Shown here: positions 25,862 to 35,573 of the stretch, one piece after another
Layout: each line of letters opens with the position of its first letter
Position numbering within the stretch: position 1 is the stretch's first letter
DNA from: Rhodococcus phenolicus
Lineage (GTDB): Bacteria; Actinomycetota; Actinomycetes; Mycobacteriales; Mycobacteriaceae
Length of the DNA stretch: 64,000 nucleotides
NCBI RefSeq assembly: GCF_001646785.1
Contig: NZ_LRRH01000058.1
Coordinates: 62,001-126,000 of the forward strand
Direction of reading: 5' to 3'
The notes under the pieces: generated by a model
Told to the model about the DNA's origin: nothing
What the model saw: only the letters and a program-made list of their open reading frames with translations
The model's database searches: none
Position numbers and translations under genes: made by a program

Positions 25862-26368
25862 ATGGATATCGGCACCGTTTCCCGTACCTACGACGGCCGG
25901 ATCGCGTTGCGGTTCCAACGCGCGTTCCACCAGTCGCCCGAGCAGGTCTGGCGTGCGATCACCGATCCCGATCTGCTCGGCGCGTGGTTTCCCGCGCGCG
26001 TCGATCTGATCCTCGAGCCCGGCGCTCAACTCCAGTTCTCGGCGACCGAGGAGCAGATCCGCAGGTTCGCCATGCCGGCCGACCACACCTCACACGGCAC
26101 CGTGATCTCGGTCCATCCGGCCCAGATCCTCGAGTACATGTGGGACGCGGACGTCCTGCACTGGGAGCTGGTCCCGGACGGCAGCGGAGGTTGCTGGCTG
26201 ACACTGACCCACACCACCGACGACGAGGACAATGCGTACGCCCACGGCGCCGGGTGGCATGCCGGCCTGGAGGTCGTCGAGGCCCAGCTCGACGGGCGCA
26301 CGGTGGACTGGTCGATGTGGGACCGCGCCGAAGCGCTCGCCGAGCACTACCGGAACCCGGCGGACTGA
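25862..26368 (+). CDS. SRPBCC (AHSA1-like) family protein
   Basis: START/AHA1-like domain of 168 aa beginning FQRAFHQSPEQVWRAITDP and WFPARVDL, which is the classic opening of the family. The helix-grip fold binds hydrophobic ligands; no enzymatic function can be assigned. GGAGGA at 25852-25857 selects the ATG at 25862 over upstream in-frame ATGs at 25802 and 25832. It may be co-transcribed with the pseudouridine synthase gene and faces the flavodoxin-like gene 26 nt away. Confidence 0.82.
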   Translation: MDIGTVSRTYDGRIALRFQRAFHQSPEQVWRAITDPDLLGAWFPARVDLILEPGAQLQFSATEEQIRRFAMPADHTSHGTVISVHPAQILEYMWDADVLHWELVPDGSGGCWLTLTHTTDDEDNAYAHGAGWHAGLEVVEAQLDGRTVDWSMWDRAEALAEHYRNPAD

Positions 26369-26394
26369 ACCACTCGGGAGCACCGAAGCGCTCG

Positions 26395-26985
26395 TCAGTG
26401 CCTCGACTCGCCGCCGCTCCGTCCGCCCTCGGAGGCGACGGTGGGCGGGACGGCGGCGTCGGCGTCGGACGCTGCCCCGGCATCGAACCCGGCTTCGGCT
26501 TCGGACACCGCATCGACGATCGCCCCGGCCCATCCGCCGACGGCGTCCCAGTCGCGGAAGTCGCCTGCCCGGCCGCCGGACATCCGCACGTGCATCCGTT
26601 CCCCCACGCTCAGTGCGTCGAGATCGAGTTTCCCCGCGAACATGCGGTGCTCGTTCGCACCTGTGCGGTGGCGGACGGTGGACACGTCGTACGGGTTGTT
26701 CACCGGCCGGTCCTGCTCCGCGATCGGCCCGGAAGAGAAGAGGAACACCGGGCGTCTGCGCAGTTCGGCGGCGTGTTCGTCGACGAATTCCTTCGCTGGG
26801 CGCAACCATCGGCCGCGGTAGACGGCACTGCCGATCACGACAGCGTCGTAACCGCTCACATCGCCCACGTCGTGGGGTTCGACGACATCGACCAGCGCAC
26901 CGCGGTCGCGCAGCGCCGCTCCGAGTGCCGTGGCGATCTCCGCGGTCGAACCGTGTCTGCTCGCAGCCGACACCAGAATCCTCAT
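26395..26985 (-). CDS. flavodoxin-domain protein (HemG-like)
   Basis: Flavodoxin-fold protein of 196 aa. The N-terminal SAASRHGSTAEIA is the FMN-phosphate loop, and VIGSAVYRGRWL and LFSSGPI follow as in menaquinone-dependent protoporphyrinogen oxidase-like proteins. About 35 C-terminal residues are an Ala/Asp-rich tail. GGAGG lies five bases before the ATG at 26985. Actinobacteria carry several such proteins with no known role, so HemG activity should not be assumed. Confidence 0.78.
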   Translation of the reverse strand: MRILVSAASRHGSTAEIATALGAALRDRGALVDVVEPHDVGDVSGYDAVVIGSAVYRGRWLRPAKEFVDEHAAELRRRPVFLFSSGPIAEQDRPVNNPYDVSTVRHRTGANEHRMFAGKLDLDALSVGERMHVRMSGGRAGDFRDWDAVGGWAGAIVDAVSEAEAGFDAGAASDADAAVPPTVASEGGRSGGESRH

Positions 26986-27179
26986 CCAAGCCTCCAGAGC
27001 ACCCACGTGCTTCCATGATCACCCGGCCGTCTCGCCGCAAAACAGGGTCCAAAGTCTCTACCCGTCGGCCCTGCGACCCGAAACCTGCGTTCCGTTCAGG
27101 ACATTCCCACCAATCGGTGGCAGTGTGAACTCATACAGTCGATCTCGGCGGTGGACACCGCAGGAATGGGAGGACCGAG

Positions 27180-28718
27180 GTGACGACGACGAAACCGTCG
27201 GAGGTCGAGGCGGTGGAGGAAACGGAACGCAAGTACACCGCCGAGGCGAATCGGGAACTCCCCGACATCTCCGGATTGCCGGGTGTCGAGACACTCGTCG
27301 ACGACCGCGTCGAGCTCTCCGCCCAGTACTACGACACCCGGGACCTGCGGCTGCTCCGCGCCGGGATCACCTTGCGCCGGCGGGAGGGCGGCGACGACGC
27401 CGGCTGGCATCTGAAACTGCCCTCGGGCATCGACACCAGAACCGAACTGCGCTTTCCGCTCGGTGACGACACGGGCACTCCCCCGCCGGAACTGCTCGGC
27501 CTGCTGCGAGGCGTGCGGCGCGGCCTGCCCGTCGAGCTCGCCGCTCTGCTCACTACCTCCCGTCGGCGCATCCGTGCGACCGCGGTCGACGGAACGGTGC
27601 TCGCCGAGATCGTCGTCGACGATGTGGTCGCGGTCCGCGCAGCCGACGACGGCCAGGTGCAGTGGCGCGAGATCGAGGTCGAACTCGGCGCGGACGGCTC
27701 GAAACACCCGGACGGCGCGGGCCTGCTCGACGCCGTCGACGACCGGCTCGCCGCGGAAGGAATCGAGCGCTCACCGAGCCCGTCCAAACTGCACCGGGTA
27801 CTCGGCGATCTGATTCCCGGCGATCCGGAGGTCGGTGGTCCCGCCGGGTATCTGCGCGACTACCTCGCCACCGAACTGCGGGAACTCGAGCTCACCGACA
27901 TCGGGGTGCGGCGCGCAGCCCCCGACTCCGTGCACAGCATGCGCAAGGCCGCTCGCCGCGCACGCAGCGCCCTGCAGACCTATGCCGGCGATCTGCACCT
28001 CGACGAGACAGCGGTCGAGGAGTTGCGGTGGCTGGGCCGCCGCCTCAGCCCGTCCCGCGATCTGGAGGTGCAGTGGGAGCGGCTGCTCGACCGGGTCGCC
28101 GAGATCGCGGTGGAAGCACATCGGGAACCCGCCAAGGCCCGCATCGACGAGTACTTCTCGAGACAGTCGGAGATCGCGGAAACCGAGGCGGTCGCAGCCC
28201 TGGATTCCGATCGCTACCTGCAGATGCTCGTCACTCTCGATGCCCTGATCGAGGACCTGACCGCCGCCCGGGGAGCCTCGCGCAAGGAACGCAGGGCCGA
28301 GACCCGCGAGCTGACGGGATCGCTCGAGCATCTGGCGAAGAAGGTGTCGAAGCGGGTCCGGGCCGTCGGTGACGCGGCGACCACGGACGAACGCGACGCC
28401 TTGATGCACCGGGCCCGCAAGGGCGCCAAACGGATGCGGTACGCCATCGAGGTCATCCGCCCCCTGCACCCGAAGCGCGCGGGCCGGGCCCTCGACCACT
28501 TCGACGCGTTCCAGGATCTTCTCGGCGAATTCCAGGATTCGGTGGTTGCCCGGGAGCACCTGCTCGACATCGTGTCCGAGCAGGGGCACGCGGCCGAGTC
28601 GAGCTTCGGCCTCGGCATCGCGTACCAGCACGAGGTTCTGCTCGGCGAAGCGCAGGCGGTGCACCTCGACGACGCGTGGAAGGAAGCGCTGCGCGCGGCG
28701 AAACCGCTGTGGAAGTGA
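27180..28718 (+). CDS. CYTH and CHAD domain protein
   Basis: Two-domain protein of 512 aa. The N-terminal CYTH domain (about 10-205) starts with the ETERKY variant of the ExExK signature and contains YYDTRDLRL and LRRREGG, lining a triphosphate tunnel. The C-terminal CHAD domain (about 220-510) has the expected conserved histidines in [12 protein letters not shown] and [14 protein letters not shown], which bind polyphosphate. Such fusions are probably inorganic triphosphatases or polyphosphate-linked enzymes. GTG 27180 follows GGGAGGA by five bases. Confidence 0.88.
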   Translation: MTTTKPSEVEAVEETERKYTAEANRELPDISGLPGVETLVDDRVELSAQYYDTRDLRLLRAGITLRRREGGDDAGWHLKLPSGIDTRTELRFPLGDDTGTPPPELLGLLRGVRRGLPVELAALLTTSRRRIRATAVDGTVLAEIVVDDVVAVRAADDGQVQWREIEVELGADGSKHPDGAGLLDAVDDRLAAEGIERSPSPSKLHRVLGDLIPGDPEVGGPAGYLRDYLATELRELELTDIGVRRAAPDSVHSMRKAARRARSALQTYAGDLHLDETAVEELRWLGRRLSPSRDLEVQWERLLDRVAEIAVEAHREPAKARIDEYFSRQSEIAETEAVAALDSDRYLQMLVTLDALIEDLTAARGASRKERRAETRELTGSLEHLAKKVSKRVRAVGDAATTDERDALMHRARKGAKRMRYAIEVIRPLHPKRAGRALDHFDAFQDLLGEFQDSVVAREHLLDIVSEQGHAAESSFGLGIAYQHEVLLGEAQAVHLDDAWKEALRAAKPLWK

Positions 28719-28731
28719 GCGAGGCCCCGAC

Positions 28732-29742
28732 ATGAGCGACAACCGGAGCATGCGGGCGTGGCGGGTACTGACCCCGGGACCCGTCGCCGGTGGCCCCCTG
28801 CAGGCGTGTCGGGAGCCGCTGCCCGAGCCCGACGACGGCGAGTTGCTCGTGCGAGTGCTCGCGTGCGGGGTGTGCCGAACCGATCTGCACGTCACCGAGG
28901 GTGATCTGCCGGTGCACCGGAAGCATGTCGTGCCCGGCCACGAGGTGGTCGCCGAGGTGATCGGTGGTGACCTCGGCTCGCATTCCCTCGGGGACCGGGT
29001 GGGGATTCCGTGGCTGCGCAGCACGTGCGGACAGTGCCGGTACTGCCTGCGCGGTGACGAGAACCTGTGCCCGGCCTCCACCTACACCGGCTGGGACGCC
29101 GACGGCGGGTACGCCGAATTCGCGACCGTTCCGGCAGCTTTCGCGCTACCCCTGCCATCCGGGTACGACCCGGTGACGCTGGCGCCGCTGCTGTGCGCGG
29201 GCATCATCGGCTATCGAGCCCTGCTGCGCGCGGTCGTTCCACCCGGCGGCGTGCTCGGACTCTACGGCTTCGGCGGCAGCGCGCACCTGACGGCGCAGGT
29301 CGCACTGGCCCAAGGCATTCGGGTACACGTCATGACCCGCGGCGACGACGCGCAGCAACTCGCACTGGACCTCGGCGCGTCCTCCGCGCAGGGCGCGTAC
29401 GACGCACCTCCGGAACCGCTCGACTCGGCGATCCTCTTCGCCCCGGCCGGGGAACTGGTGCCGACCGCGCTCGAAGCGCTCGATGCGGGTGGCACCCTCG
29501 CACTGGCCGGCATCCACCTGACCGACATCCCCACCCTGAACTATCAGCGACACCTGTTCCAGGAGAGGACAATTCGCAGCGTCACCGCGAACACACGCCA
29601 CGACGCCCGCGAATTCCTCGCGTTCGCCGGCGAACACCCGCTGCACGTCACGACGACCCCGTACCCGCTCGACGAGGCGGACCGGGCACTCGCCGACCTG
29701 TCCGCGGGCCGCTTCGCAGGAGCAGCCGTGATCGTGCCGTAG
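28732..29742 (+). CDS. zinc-dependent alcohol dehydrogenase
   Basis: Medium-chain dehydrogenase of 336 aa. Catalytic zinc ligands are in CGVCRTDLH and GHEVV; the four structural-zinc cysteines are in [17 protein letters not shown]. The nucleotide-binding loop is [10 protein letters not shown], a variant of GxGxxG. It resembles AdhA-type enzymes of actinobacteria. It starts 13 nt after the CHAD gene and precedes a universal stress protein gene, so the three may form a stress-linked unit. Likely NAD(P)-dependent oxidation of alcohols or reduction of aldehydes. Confidence 0.88.
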   Translation: MSDNRSMRAWRVLTPGPVAGGPLQACREPLPEPDDGELLVRVLACGVCRTDLHVTEGDLPVHRKHVVPGHEVVAEVIGGDLGSHSLGDRVGIPWLRSTCGQCRYCLRGDENLCPASTYTGWDADGGYAEFATVPAAFALPLPSGYDPVTLAPLLCAGIIGYRALLRAVVPPGGVLGLYGFGGSAHLTAQVALAQGIRVHVMTRGDDAQQLALDLGASSAQGAYDAPPEPLDSAILFAPAGELVPTALEALDAGGTLALAGIHLTDIPTLNYQRHLFQERTIRSVTANTRHDAREFLAFAGEHPLHVTTTPYPLDEADRALADLSAGRFAGAAVIVP

Positions 29743-29825
29743 ACCACAACTCGGGCCCGCCCGGACCCGCTGCCGCAACGGATAAGCTCGATCATGCAGT
29801 ACCTCACGAGAATGGAGGCTCACCG

Positions 29826-30716
29826 ATGAGCACGCACGTGACCCAGGCCGTCGTTGCCGGTATCGACGGTTCCGACACCGCGACTGCCGCCGCCCGATGG
29901 GCCGGTGCCCTCGCCGCCCGGATGGAACTCCCCCTGCGCCTGGTCCACTCGCTCCCCAGCGAGGGCATCTTCTACAGCGAGTCCGCGGTGCTCATCCAGT
30001 CCCAGATGTTCGATCAGCTCAAGGCGGACGGCGAGAAGCTGCTCTCCGACGTCAGCGACCTGATCCGGGCCGAGCAGCCCGGCCTGACCGTCGAGAGCTA
30101 CATCGGTCCCGGCCCCGCCACCAATTCGCTGCTCGAGGCCGCGGCCGATGCCCGTGTCGTCGTGGTCGGCGCGACCGGCGCGGGAGCGATCGAGAACTTC
30201 CTGCTCGGCTCCACCGTGCTGCGCGTCGCCAACCACGCACCGTGCCCCGTCGTGGTGTGGCGTGGCGACACCGCGAACCCGCTCCCGAACGACAAGCCCA
30301 TCGTCGTGGGCGTGGACGGCAGTGAACTGTCCAGCACCGCGGTGTCCTACGCGTTCCGGCTGGCGGACACCCTCGGGGTACCGCTCGTCGCGGCGCACTC
30401 CTGGATCGGCGACGCGGCACTCGGCACCGGCGCGACCGCGACCCTCGTGGATTGGGAAGCGGTGCGGGAAGCCGAAACCGCCGTGTTCTCGGAGGCGCTG
30501 GCCGGCAAGCAGGACGAGTACCCCGACGTCGAGGTGCGGCGCGTCGTCGAACGCGGACCGGCTCCGAAGGTTCTGCTCGGCCAGCTCGACGACGCGCAGC
30601 TCGTCGTCGTCGGCAGCCACGGGCGCGGACAGTTCGCCGCGGCGCTGCTCGGTTCGACCAGCCAGAACCTGCTGCACAAGGCCCCGTGCCCGGTGCTGAT
30701 CGCCCGCAACAGGTGA
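29826..30716 (+). CDS. universal stress protein, tandem UspA domains
   Basis: Protein of 296 aa with two UspA domains (about 5-148 and 158-295). Each has a G-2x-G-9x-G(S/T) ATP-binding motif, GATGAGAIENFLLGST and GSHGRGQFAAALLGST. Both halves begin with a conserved Asp in AGIDGS and VGVDGS. Tandem ATP-binding USPs are common in mycobacteria and rhodococci under hypoxia or nutrient control. GGAGG precedes the ATG. Confidence 0.92.
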   Translation: MSTHVTQAVVAGIDGSDTATAAARWAGALAARMELPLRLVHSLPSEGIFYSESAVLIQSQMFDQLKADGEKLLSDVSDLIRAEQPGLTVESYIGPGPATNSLLEAAADARVVVVGATGAGAIENFLLGSTVLRVANHAPCPVVVWRGDTANPLPNDKPIVVGVDGSELSSTAVSYAFRLADTLGVPLVAAHSWIGDAALGTGATATLVDWEAVREAETAVFSEALAGKQDEYPDVEVRRVVERGPAPKVLLGQLDDAQLVVVGSHGRGQFAAALLGSTSQNLLHKAPCPVLIARNR

Positions 30717-30726
30717 TCCTTCCGTC

Positions 30727-30761
30727 GCGGTGGGCCGACGAAACCTTCGTCAGCCCGCCGC
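30727..30761. terminator. terminator hairpin between convergent genes
   Basis: 16-nt arms (30727-30742 and 30746-30761) with a three-base ACC loop; 14 standard pairs, one wobble and one mismatch. It lies between the stress protein gene and the convergent VIT1-type gene, running into the last codons of the latter. Confidence 0.65.
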
Positions 30762-31475
30762 GGTGCCGAACAGGTAGCCGACGGCGAACGTGACGGCCAT
30801 CGCAATCGCACCGCCGACCACGACCCGCAGCACCGCCCGCCCTCGCCGGGCACCACCGAGTCGCGCGCTGACGGTGCCGGTCAGGGCCAGCGCCACGAGC
30901 ACCGCCACGAACGTGACGGGGATCCGCAGATGCTCCGGCGGAAGCACCACCACCAGCAGCGGAATCAGCGCGCCGATCGTGAACGACACCGCCGACGACA
31001 GCGCCGCCGCCCACGGATTCGCCAGGTCGTCCGGGTGGATTCCCAGTTCGACCTCCGCGTGGGCCGCCAGTGCGTTGCGTTCGGTCAGCTCCTTCGCCGC
31101 CGCCCGCGCGGTGTCCGGCTCGAGACCCTTGCGCTGCAGCAGTCCGGTCAGCTCCTCGAGCTCCGCCTCCGGCATCTGCTCGAGTTCGCGCCGCTCCGTG
31201 CGCAGCATCGCCCGTTCCGTGTCGCGCTGAGCGCTCACCGACACGTATTCGCCGAGCGCCATCGACACCGCACCCGCCGACAGGCCCGCGAATCCCGCGG
31301 TGAGGATGGCGGGCACGTCGGTGCTCGCCGCCGCGACACCCACGACGAGACCGGCAGTGGAGACGATGCCGTCGTTGGCACCCATGACCCCCGCGCGCAG
31401 CCAGTTCAGCTTCGCGGCGGTGCCCGTCCCGTGGGGTTCACGGACGTGACGGTCGGTGGATTCGCGAGTGGACAC
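30750..31475 (-). CDS. VIT1/CCC1-family transporter
   Basis: Membrane protein of 241 aa with five predicted helices. The first holds GVMGANDGIVSTAGLVVGVAAAS, typical of the VIT1/Ccc1 iron or manganese exporters. A cytoplasmic loop of Glu/Arg-rich helices (TERRELEQMPEAELEEL) matches the metal-binding domain of the family, and GALIPLLVVVL gives the helix-4 Pro motif. It would export Fe2+ or Mn2+ from the cytosol. Start is GTG 31475. Confidence 0.88.
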   Translation of the reverse strand: MSTRESTDRHVREPHGTGTAAKLNWLRAGVMGANDGIVSTAGLVVGVAAASTDVPAILTAGFAGLSAGAVSMALGEYVSVSAQRDTERAMLRTERRELEQMPEAELEELTGLLQRKGLEPDTARAAAKELTERNALAAHAEVELGIHPDDLANPWAAALSSAVSFTIGALIPLLVVVLPPEHLRIPVTFVAVLVALALTGTVSARLGGARRGRAVLRVVVGGAIAMAVTFAVGYLFGTAAG

Positions 31476-31537
31476 TCCGTCAGGCTATAACGTTGCGGCA
31501 CAACACGGTAGCAATGCGAGCCTGTCCTCACCGGGGG

Positions 31538-33007
31538 TCACCAGGGGCCCGGACCGACCTCCCGGTCGAGGCGTTCGGCGTCGGGCAGGGTGCCGTCGGT
31601 CGTGTCGATCACCCGTGCCGACGGCCACTCCTCGCGGCGGTGCAGCTGCTCGTCGAGCACCGCCGGCGTCGCATCGGAGGCGTCTCCCCCGCGTTCCCGC
31701 CGGGAAACGATGCGGCGCAACAGGACTGCCGGGTCGGCGCAGCATTCGATCTCGACGGTGTCGGCGACCGCCTCGGCCCCGACCCGGCGCGCCGCGTCCC
31801 GCCGCGACTCGGACAGCCACGTCGCGTCGAGGACCACGGACGTGCCGAGCGACAGTGCGATCCGTGCCCGGCGCAACAGCTCGGCGTACGTCGCGTCGGT
31901 GTGTTCCGGCGTGTACAACCCGGAACCGACGTCGTCGCTCGCATCGGTCGCCGGGTCGAGTCCCGCGAGTTCCTTGCGGATCACGTCGCTGCGGAGCACC
32001 ACCGCGTCGAGGTGCGTCCCGATCAACCGGGCCACGGTGGTCTTGCCGGTCGCGGACAGACCACCGACGAGCACGAGCCGGATGCGGCCGCGGTCGAGAT
32101 TGCGGGCGACCTGCTCGAGCAACCCGAGCGAGACCTCCCGGGAGGCCGCGTCCCCCTGATCGTGGCGCAGCGCGGTGACCTTGGCACGCACCAGCGCCCG
32201 GTAGGCGATGTAGTGGTGCATCAGGGTAGTGGGGCACGCGTCCCCGGAGAACTCCGCGTACGCGCGCAGCAGCCGATGTGCGCCGGCCCGGTCGCCGAGG
32301 CGTTCGAGATCCATCGCGAGGAATGCGATGTCGAGTGCGCCGTCGCCGTAACGCAGTTCGTCGTCGAACTCGAGACAGTCGATGATGCGTGGGCCGTCGT
32401 CGAGGCAGAAGATGTCGTCGGCGAGCATGTCGCCGTGCCCGTCGACGGCACGGCCCTCGTCGATGCGCGCCGCGAACAACGGTGCCCGTCCCTCGAGGTA
32501 CCGGTTCGCGGAGTTCCTGATCCGCGCGAGCAGCCCGGCGGCATCGATTCCGACCGGAAGGCGCTCGAGGTGGTCGAGGCTCTGGCGCCACAGATCCGTC
32601 AGAAAACCGATACTGGCACATCGATCGATGGCCGGGTCCCGGGGCGAGGCGGCGTGCAGTCCGGCAACCTGCCTGGCCACCGAATCGACGACGGTGTCGA
32701 TGCTCTCACCGCGTGCGACGAGCGCGGCCAGCCGGCGCTCGTCCGGGAGCCGTCGCATCTCGACGAGGTGCTCGCAGACCTGCCCGTCGGGTCCGTGGAC
32801 GTCGGCGACGCCCAGGTACACGTCGGGAGCCAGGCGCCGGTTGAGATCGACTTCCCGGTGGCACACGCTCTCACGGGCCGCGCGGGTGCGGTTGTCGAGG
32901 AAACCGAGATCGAGCGGTTTCTTCATCTTGTGGACCCGGTCGCCGACGAAGAACACCACCGACGTGTGGGTTTCCCGGATCTGCACGTACGGGCCGGTAT
33001 CGGACAC
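31538..33007 (-). CDS. kinase-like protein: phosphotransferase domain plus P-loop ATPase
   Basis: Fusion of 489 aa. The N-terminal half (about 1-290) resembles the aminoglycoside phosphotransferase fold, with VDGHGDMLADDIF as the catalytic-loop equivalent and IIDCLEFDDELRYGD as the metal site. The C-terminal half is a zeta-toxin/kinase-like P-loop domain with GGLSATGKTTVA. This arrangement is widespread in actinobacteria without a known substrate. GTG 33007 is the start. It is divergent from plsB, with about 180 bases between. Confidence 0.82.
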   Translation of the reverse strand: MSDTGPYVQIRETHTSVVFFVGDRVHKMKKPLDLGFLDNRTRAARESVCHREVDLNRRLAPDVYLGVADVHGPDGQVCEHLVEMRRLPDERRLAALVARGESIDTVVDSVARQVAGLHAASPRDPAIDRCASIGFLTDLWRQSLDHLERLPVGIDAAGLLARIRNSANRYLEGRAPLFAARIDEGRAVDGHGDMLADDIFCLDDGPRIIDCLEFDDELRYGDGALDIAFLAMDLERLGDRAGAHRLLRAYAEFSGDACPTTLMHHYIAYRALVRAKVTALRHDQGDAASREVSLGLLEQVARNLDRGRIRLVLVGGLSATGKTTVARLIGTHLDAVVLRSDVIRKELAGLDPATDASDDVGSGLYTPEHTDATYAELLRRARIALSLGTSVVLDATWLSESRRDAARRVGAEAVADTVEIECCADPAVLLRRIVSRRERGGDASDATPAVLDEQLHRREEWPSARVIDTTDGTLPDAERLDREVGPGPW

Positions 33008-33185
33008 CGTCTTCCTCCGTTCCCGACACCCGCGGCCGGCGGCGGGCGCGTCGTGGTCAACCTTGCCTCAGCGTGCACCCGTTCGCGCGGCGACGCCAGA
33101 GCGTCGGTCCCGTAGTGTCGTTGTACCGAGCCGAGCCCTGTTCACGCGGTAGTTTGCTGTGGGGCGGTACGGCACACGGGGAGGC

Positions 33186-35573
33186 ATGACTGTGAACGCG
33201 CAGCGCGACTCGGGGACATCGAGCTCGAGGACTTCGAACGGAGCGGCCGTCGTGGTCGCCGCCGCCACCACGTCGATCGAACGGGATCTGATCACCCGCT
33301 GGATGCGTTCCGGTGGCCTGCCGGCCGAATACTCTGCGAGCACCGAGAACTCCGGGGACACGACTCCCGCCGTCCTGGATCTCGACTCCCGGATCCTGAC
33401 CACCGAGCTGGTGCCCCGCACCGACGACCCTCTGGTCGTGCCGGTGAAGGTGGTGTGGCTGCCCTCCGCGCGCGACGGTGCCCGCCGGGTGCGGTTCTCC
33501 GACGTGCTGGCGCTGACCAATCCGCGCAATCCGAACCGGCTGATCCAGCAGTGGCTGGTCGGCCGGTCCTCGGACCGGCACCGCATCGTCGTCGCCGAAC
33601 CTGCGCGGCTGAGCGAGATGCGGGAGTCGCTGCACGCGGAGGACGGCGATCCGGCACCGGACTCGCTGGCCCGGCACATCATGCGGCGCGCGGTGGTCGC
33701 ACTCGAACGCGCCGAACGCGCCGTCATCGGCGACCGGTACAAGGTGCCGCGCCTCGTGGCCGAGCAGATCATGGATTCGGGCTCGTTCCGCCGGCGCCTC
33801 GATGCGATCTGCGCCGAACACAACCTCACCCGCGAGGAAGTCGACTCGCGGGCGAGGGCAGCTCTCGGCGAACTCGTCGCCGTGCAGTCCCGCCTGGTGA
33901 CCGACCTGTTCACGCAGGCGATGCGTCCGCTGCACTCGTCGGCGTGGAGTGTGCGCGCGGACGAGTCGGGACTGCGGGCGCTGCGTGAGCTCAACCGGCG
34001 GCGGCCACTGGTGTTCCTGCCGTCGCACCGCTCGTACGCGGACGCGTTCGTGCTCGGAGACATCCTCGCCAACAACGAGTTCCCGCGAAATCACCTGATG
34101 GGCGGCGCGAACCTGACGTTCTGGCCGATCGGGCCGATCGCCCGCCGCACCGGCACCGTGTTCATCCGCCGCAGCTTCGGTGACGACGCCGTCTACAAGG
34201 CGGCGCTCGAGGAGTACTTCGCCTATCTGCTGACGAAACGCTTCAACCTGGAGTGGTACTTCGAGGGCGGGCGTACCCGCACCGGCAAACTGCGGGCACC
34301 GAGATTCGGCCTGCTCAACTATGTGGCCAACGCGATCCGCTCCGGTCGTGTCGAGGACGCGATGCTGGTTCCGGTGTCGATCACCTACGAGGGGCTCGCG
34401 GAGGTCGCCGCCGTCGCAGCCGAGCAGACCGGCGCGACGAAGAAGCCGGAGGGACTGACCTGGTTGGCCCGCTACGCACGCAGTCAGCAACGCAGCGCCG
34501 GCAACGTGTACGTCCGTTTCGGCGAGCCGCTGTCGATGCGCGGGCTGCTCACCGGCGGCGGTGACCCCGAACTGTCCGAGCCGGCCGCGGACGAGACCGA
34601 GCATTTCGAACGGACACGCAAGGCGCTGCAGAAGGTCGGGTTCGAGGTCGCGGTCGGCATCAACGGTGCCACCCCGATCACGGTGAACTGCCTCGTGACG
34701 CTGGCGCTGCTCGGCGTGCGCGACCGGGCACTGACGCTCGACGAGGTGCGCGCTGTGATCGCCCCGGTGCGCCGGTACATCGAGGCCCGCGACGTGCCGC
34801 AGGGCGAACTGTCCGTCCTCGATGTCGAGGGCGGTCTCGCGACGGTGCTCGGCTCGCTCACCGACGCCGGGGTGGTCACCACCTACGCGGGGGGCGAGGA
34901 ACCGGTCTACTCGATACATCGCGGTCAGCATCTGGTCGCGGCGTTCTACCGCAACAGCGGGGTGCACTGGTTCGTCAACCGCGCCATCCTCGAACTGGCG
35001 ATCCTCCACGCACACGAGAATCCGGGTGGGAACCCGGTCCTGTCCGCGTGGGAGGAAGCCAAGAAACTGCGCGACCTGCTCAAGTTCGAGTTCTTCTTCC
35101 CGGATCGCGACACGTTCGAAGCCCAGATGCGCACCGAGCTGTCGCTGCTCGTCACCGAATGGAGCGACGAACTGCCCCGGTCCGAACAGGACGCGCTGAC
35201 CGCGCTCATCGAGACCGGGTTCTTCATGGTGCACCGGACGCTCCGGTCGTTCTTCGACGCCCAGCTCGTGGTCGCCGAACGGCTGGCGTTGCGGGACCCG
35301 TCGCTGAAACTGGATCGCACCGCGTTTCTCGACGAGTGCGTGGCGGTCGGTACCCAGATGCTGCTGCAGGGCCGGTTGTACGGACCCGAATCGGTGTCGT
35401 CGGAGTTGTTCGCGACCGCGCTGCAACTGGCGGGCAATCGCGGTCTGCTCGACACCGGCGGCGAGGAGGTACGCGAGCAGCGCCGCGCGTTCGCCGCCGA
35501 CCTGCTCGCGGTCGGTGAGCGGATCCAGCTCGCGGAGTCCCTCGACGTGTCGAACAGGAAGGCGGATCGGTGA
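33186..35573 (+). CDS. plsB: glycerol-3-phosphate 1-O-acyltransferase
   Basis: PlsB-type enzyme of about 795 aa, similar in length to mycobacterial PlsB2. The acyltransferase motifs are present: HRSYAD (the HX4D block), FIRRSFGDD, FEGGRTRTGKL and VPVSITYEG. It acylates the sn-1 position of glycerol-3-phosphate at the membrane, the first step of phospholipid and triacylglycerol synthesis. ATG 33186 is used; GTG 33192 has better spacing from GGGGAGG. The plsC-type gene follows with a 4-nt GTGA overlap. Confidence 0.92.
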   Translation: MTVNAQRDSGTSSSRTSNGAAVVVAAATTSIERDLITRWMRSGGLPAEYSASTENSGDTTPAVLDLDSRILTTELVPRTDDPLVVPVKVVWLPSARDGARRVRFSDVLALTNPRNPNRLIQQWLVGRSSDRHRIVVAEPARLSEMRESLHAEDGDPAPDSLARHIMRRAVVALERAERAVIGDRYKVPRLVAEQIMDSGSFRRRLDAICAEHNLTREEVDSRARAALGELVAVQSRLVTDLFTQAMRPLHSSAWSVRADESGLRALRELNRRRPLVFLPSHRSYADAFVLGDILANNEFPRNHLMGGANLTFWPIGPIARRTGTVFIRRSFGDDAVYKAALEEYFAYLLTKRFNLEWYFEGGRTRTGKLRAPRFGLLNYVANAIRSGRVEDAMLVPVSITYEGLAEVAAVAAEQTGATKKPEGLTWLARYARSQQRSAGNVYVRFGEPLSMRGLLTGGGDPELSEPAADETEHFERTRKALQKVGFEVAVGINGATPITVNCLVTLALLGVRDRALTLDEVRAVIAPVRRYIEARDVPQGELSVLDVEGGLATVLGSLTDAGVVTTYAGGEEPVYSIHRGQHLVAAFYRNSGVHWFVNRAILELAILHAHENPGGNPVLSAWEEAKKLRDLLKFEFFFPDRDTFEAQMRTELSLLVTEWSDELPRSEQDALTALIETGFFMVHRTLRSFFDAQLVVAERLALRDPSLKLDRTAFLDECVAVGTQMLLQGRLYGPESVSSELFATALQLAGNRGLLDTGGEEVREQRRAFAADLLAVGERIQLAESLDVSNRKADR

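Noticed and set aside
33055-33075. Possible iron box (AGGCAAGGTTGAC on the minus strand) before the kinase-like gene
   Set aside because: Only a weak resemblance to half of the DtxR/IdeR consensus, with no second half-site.
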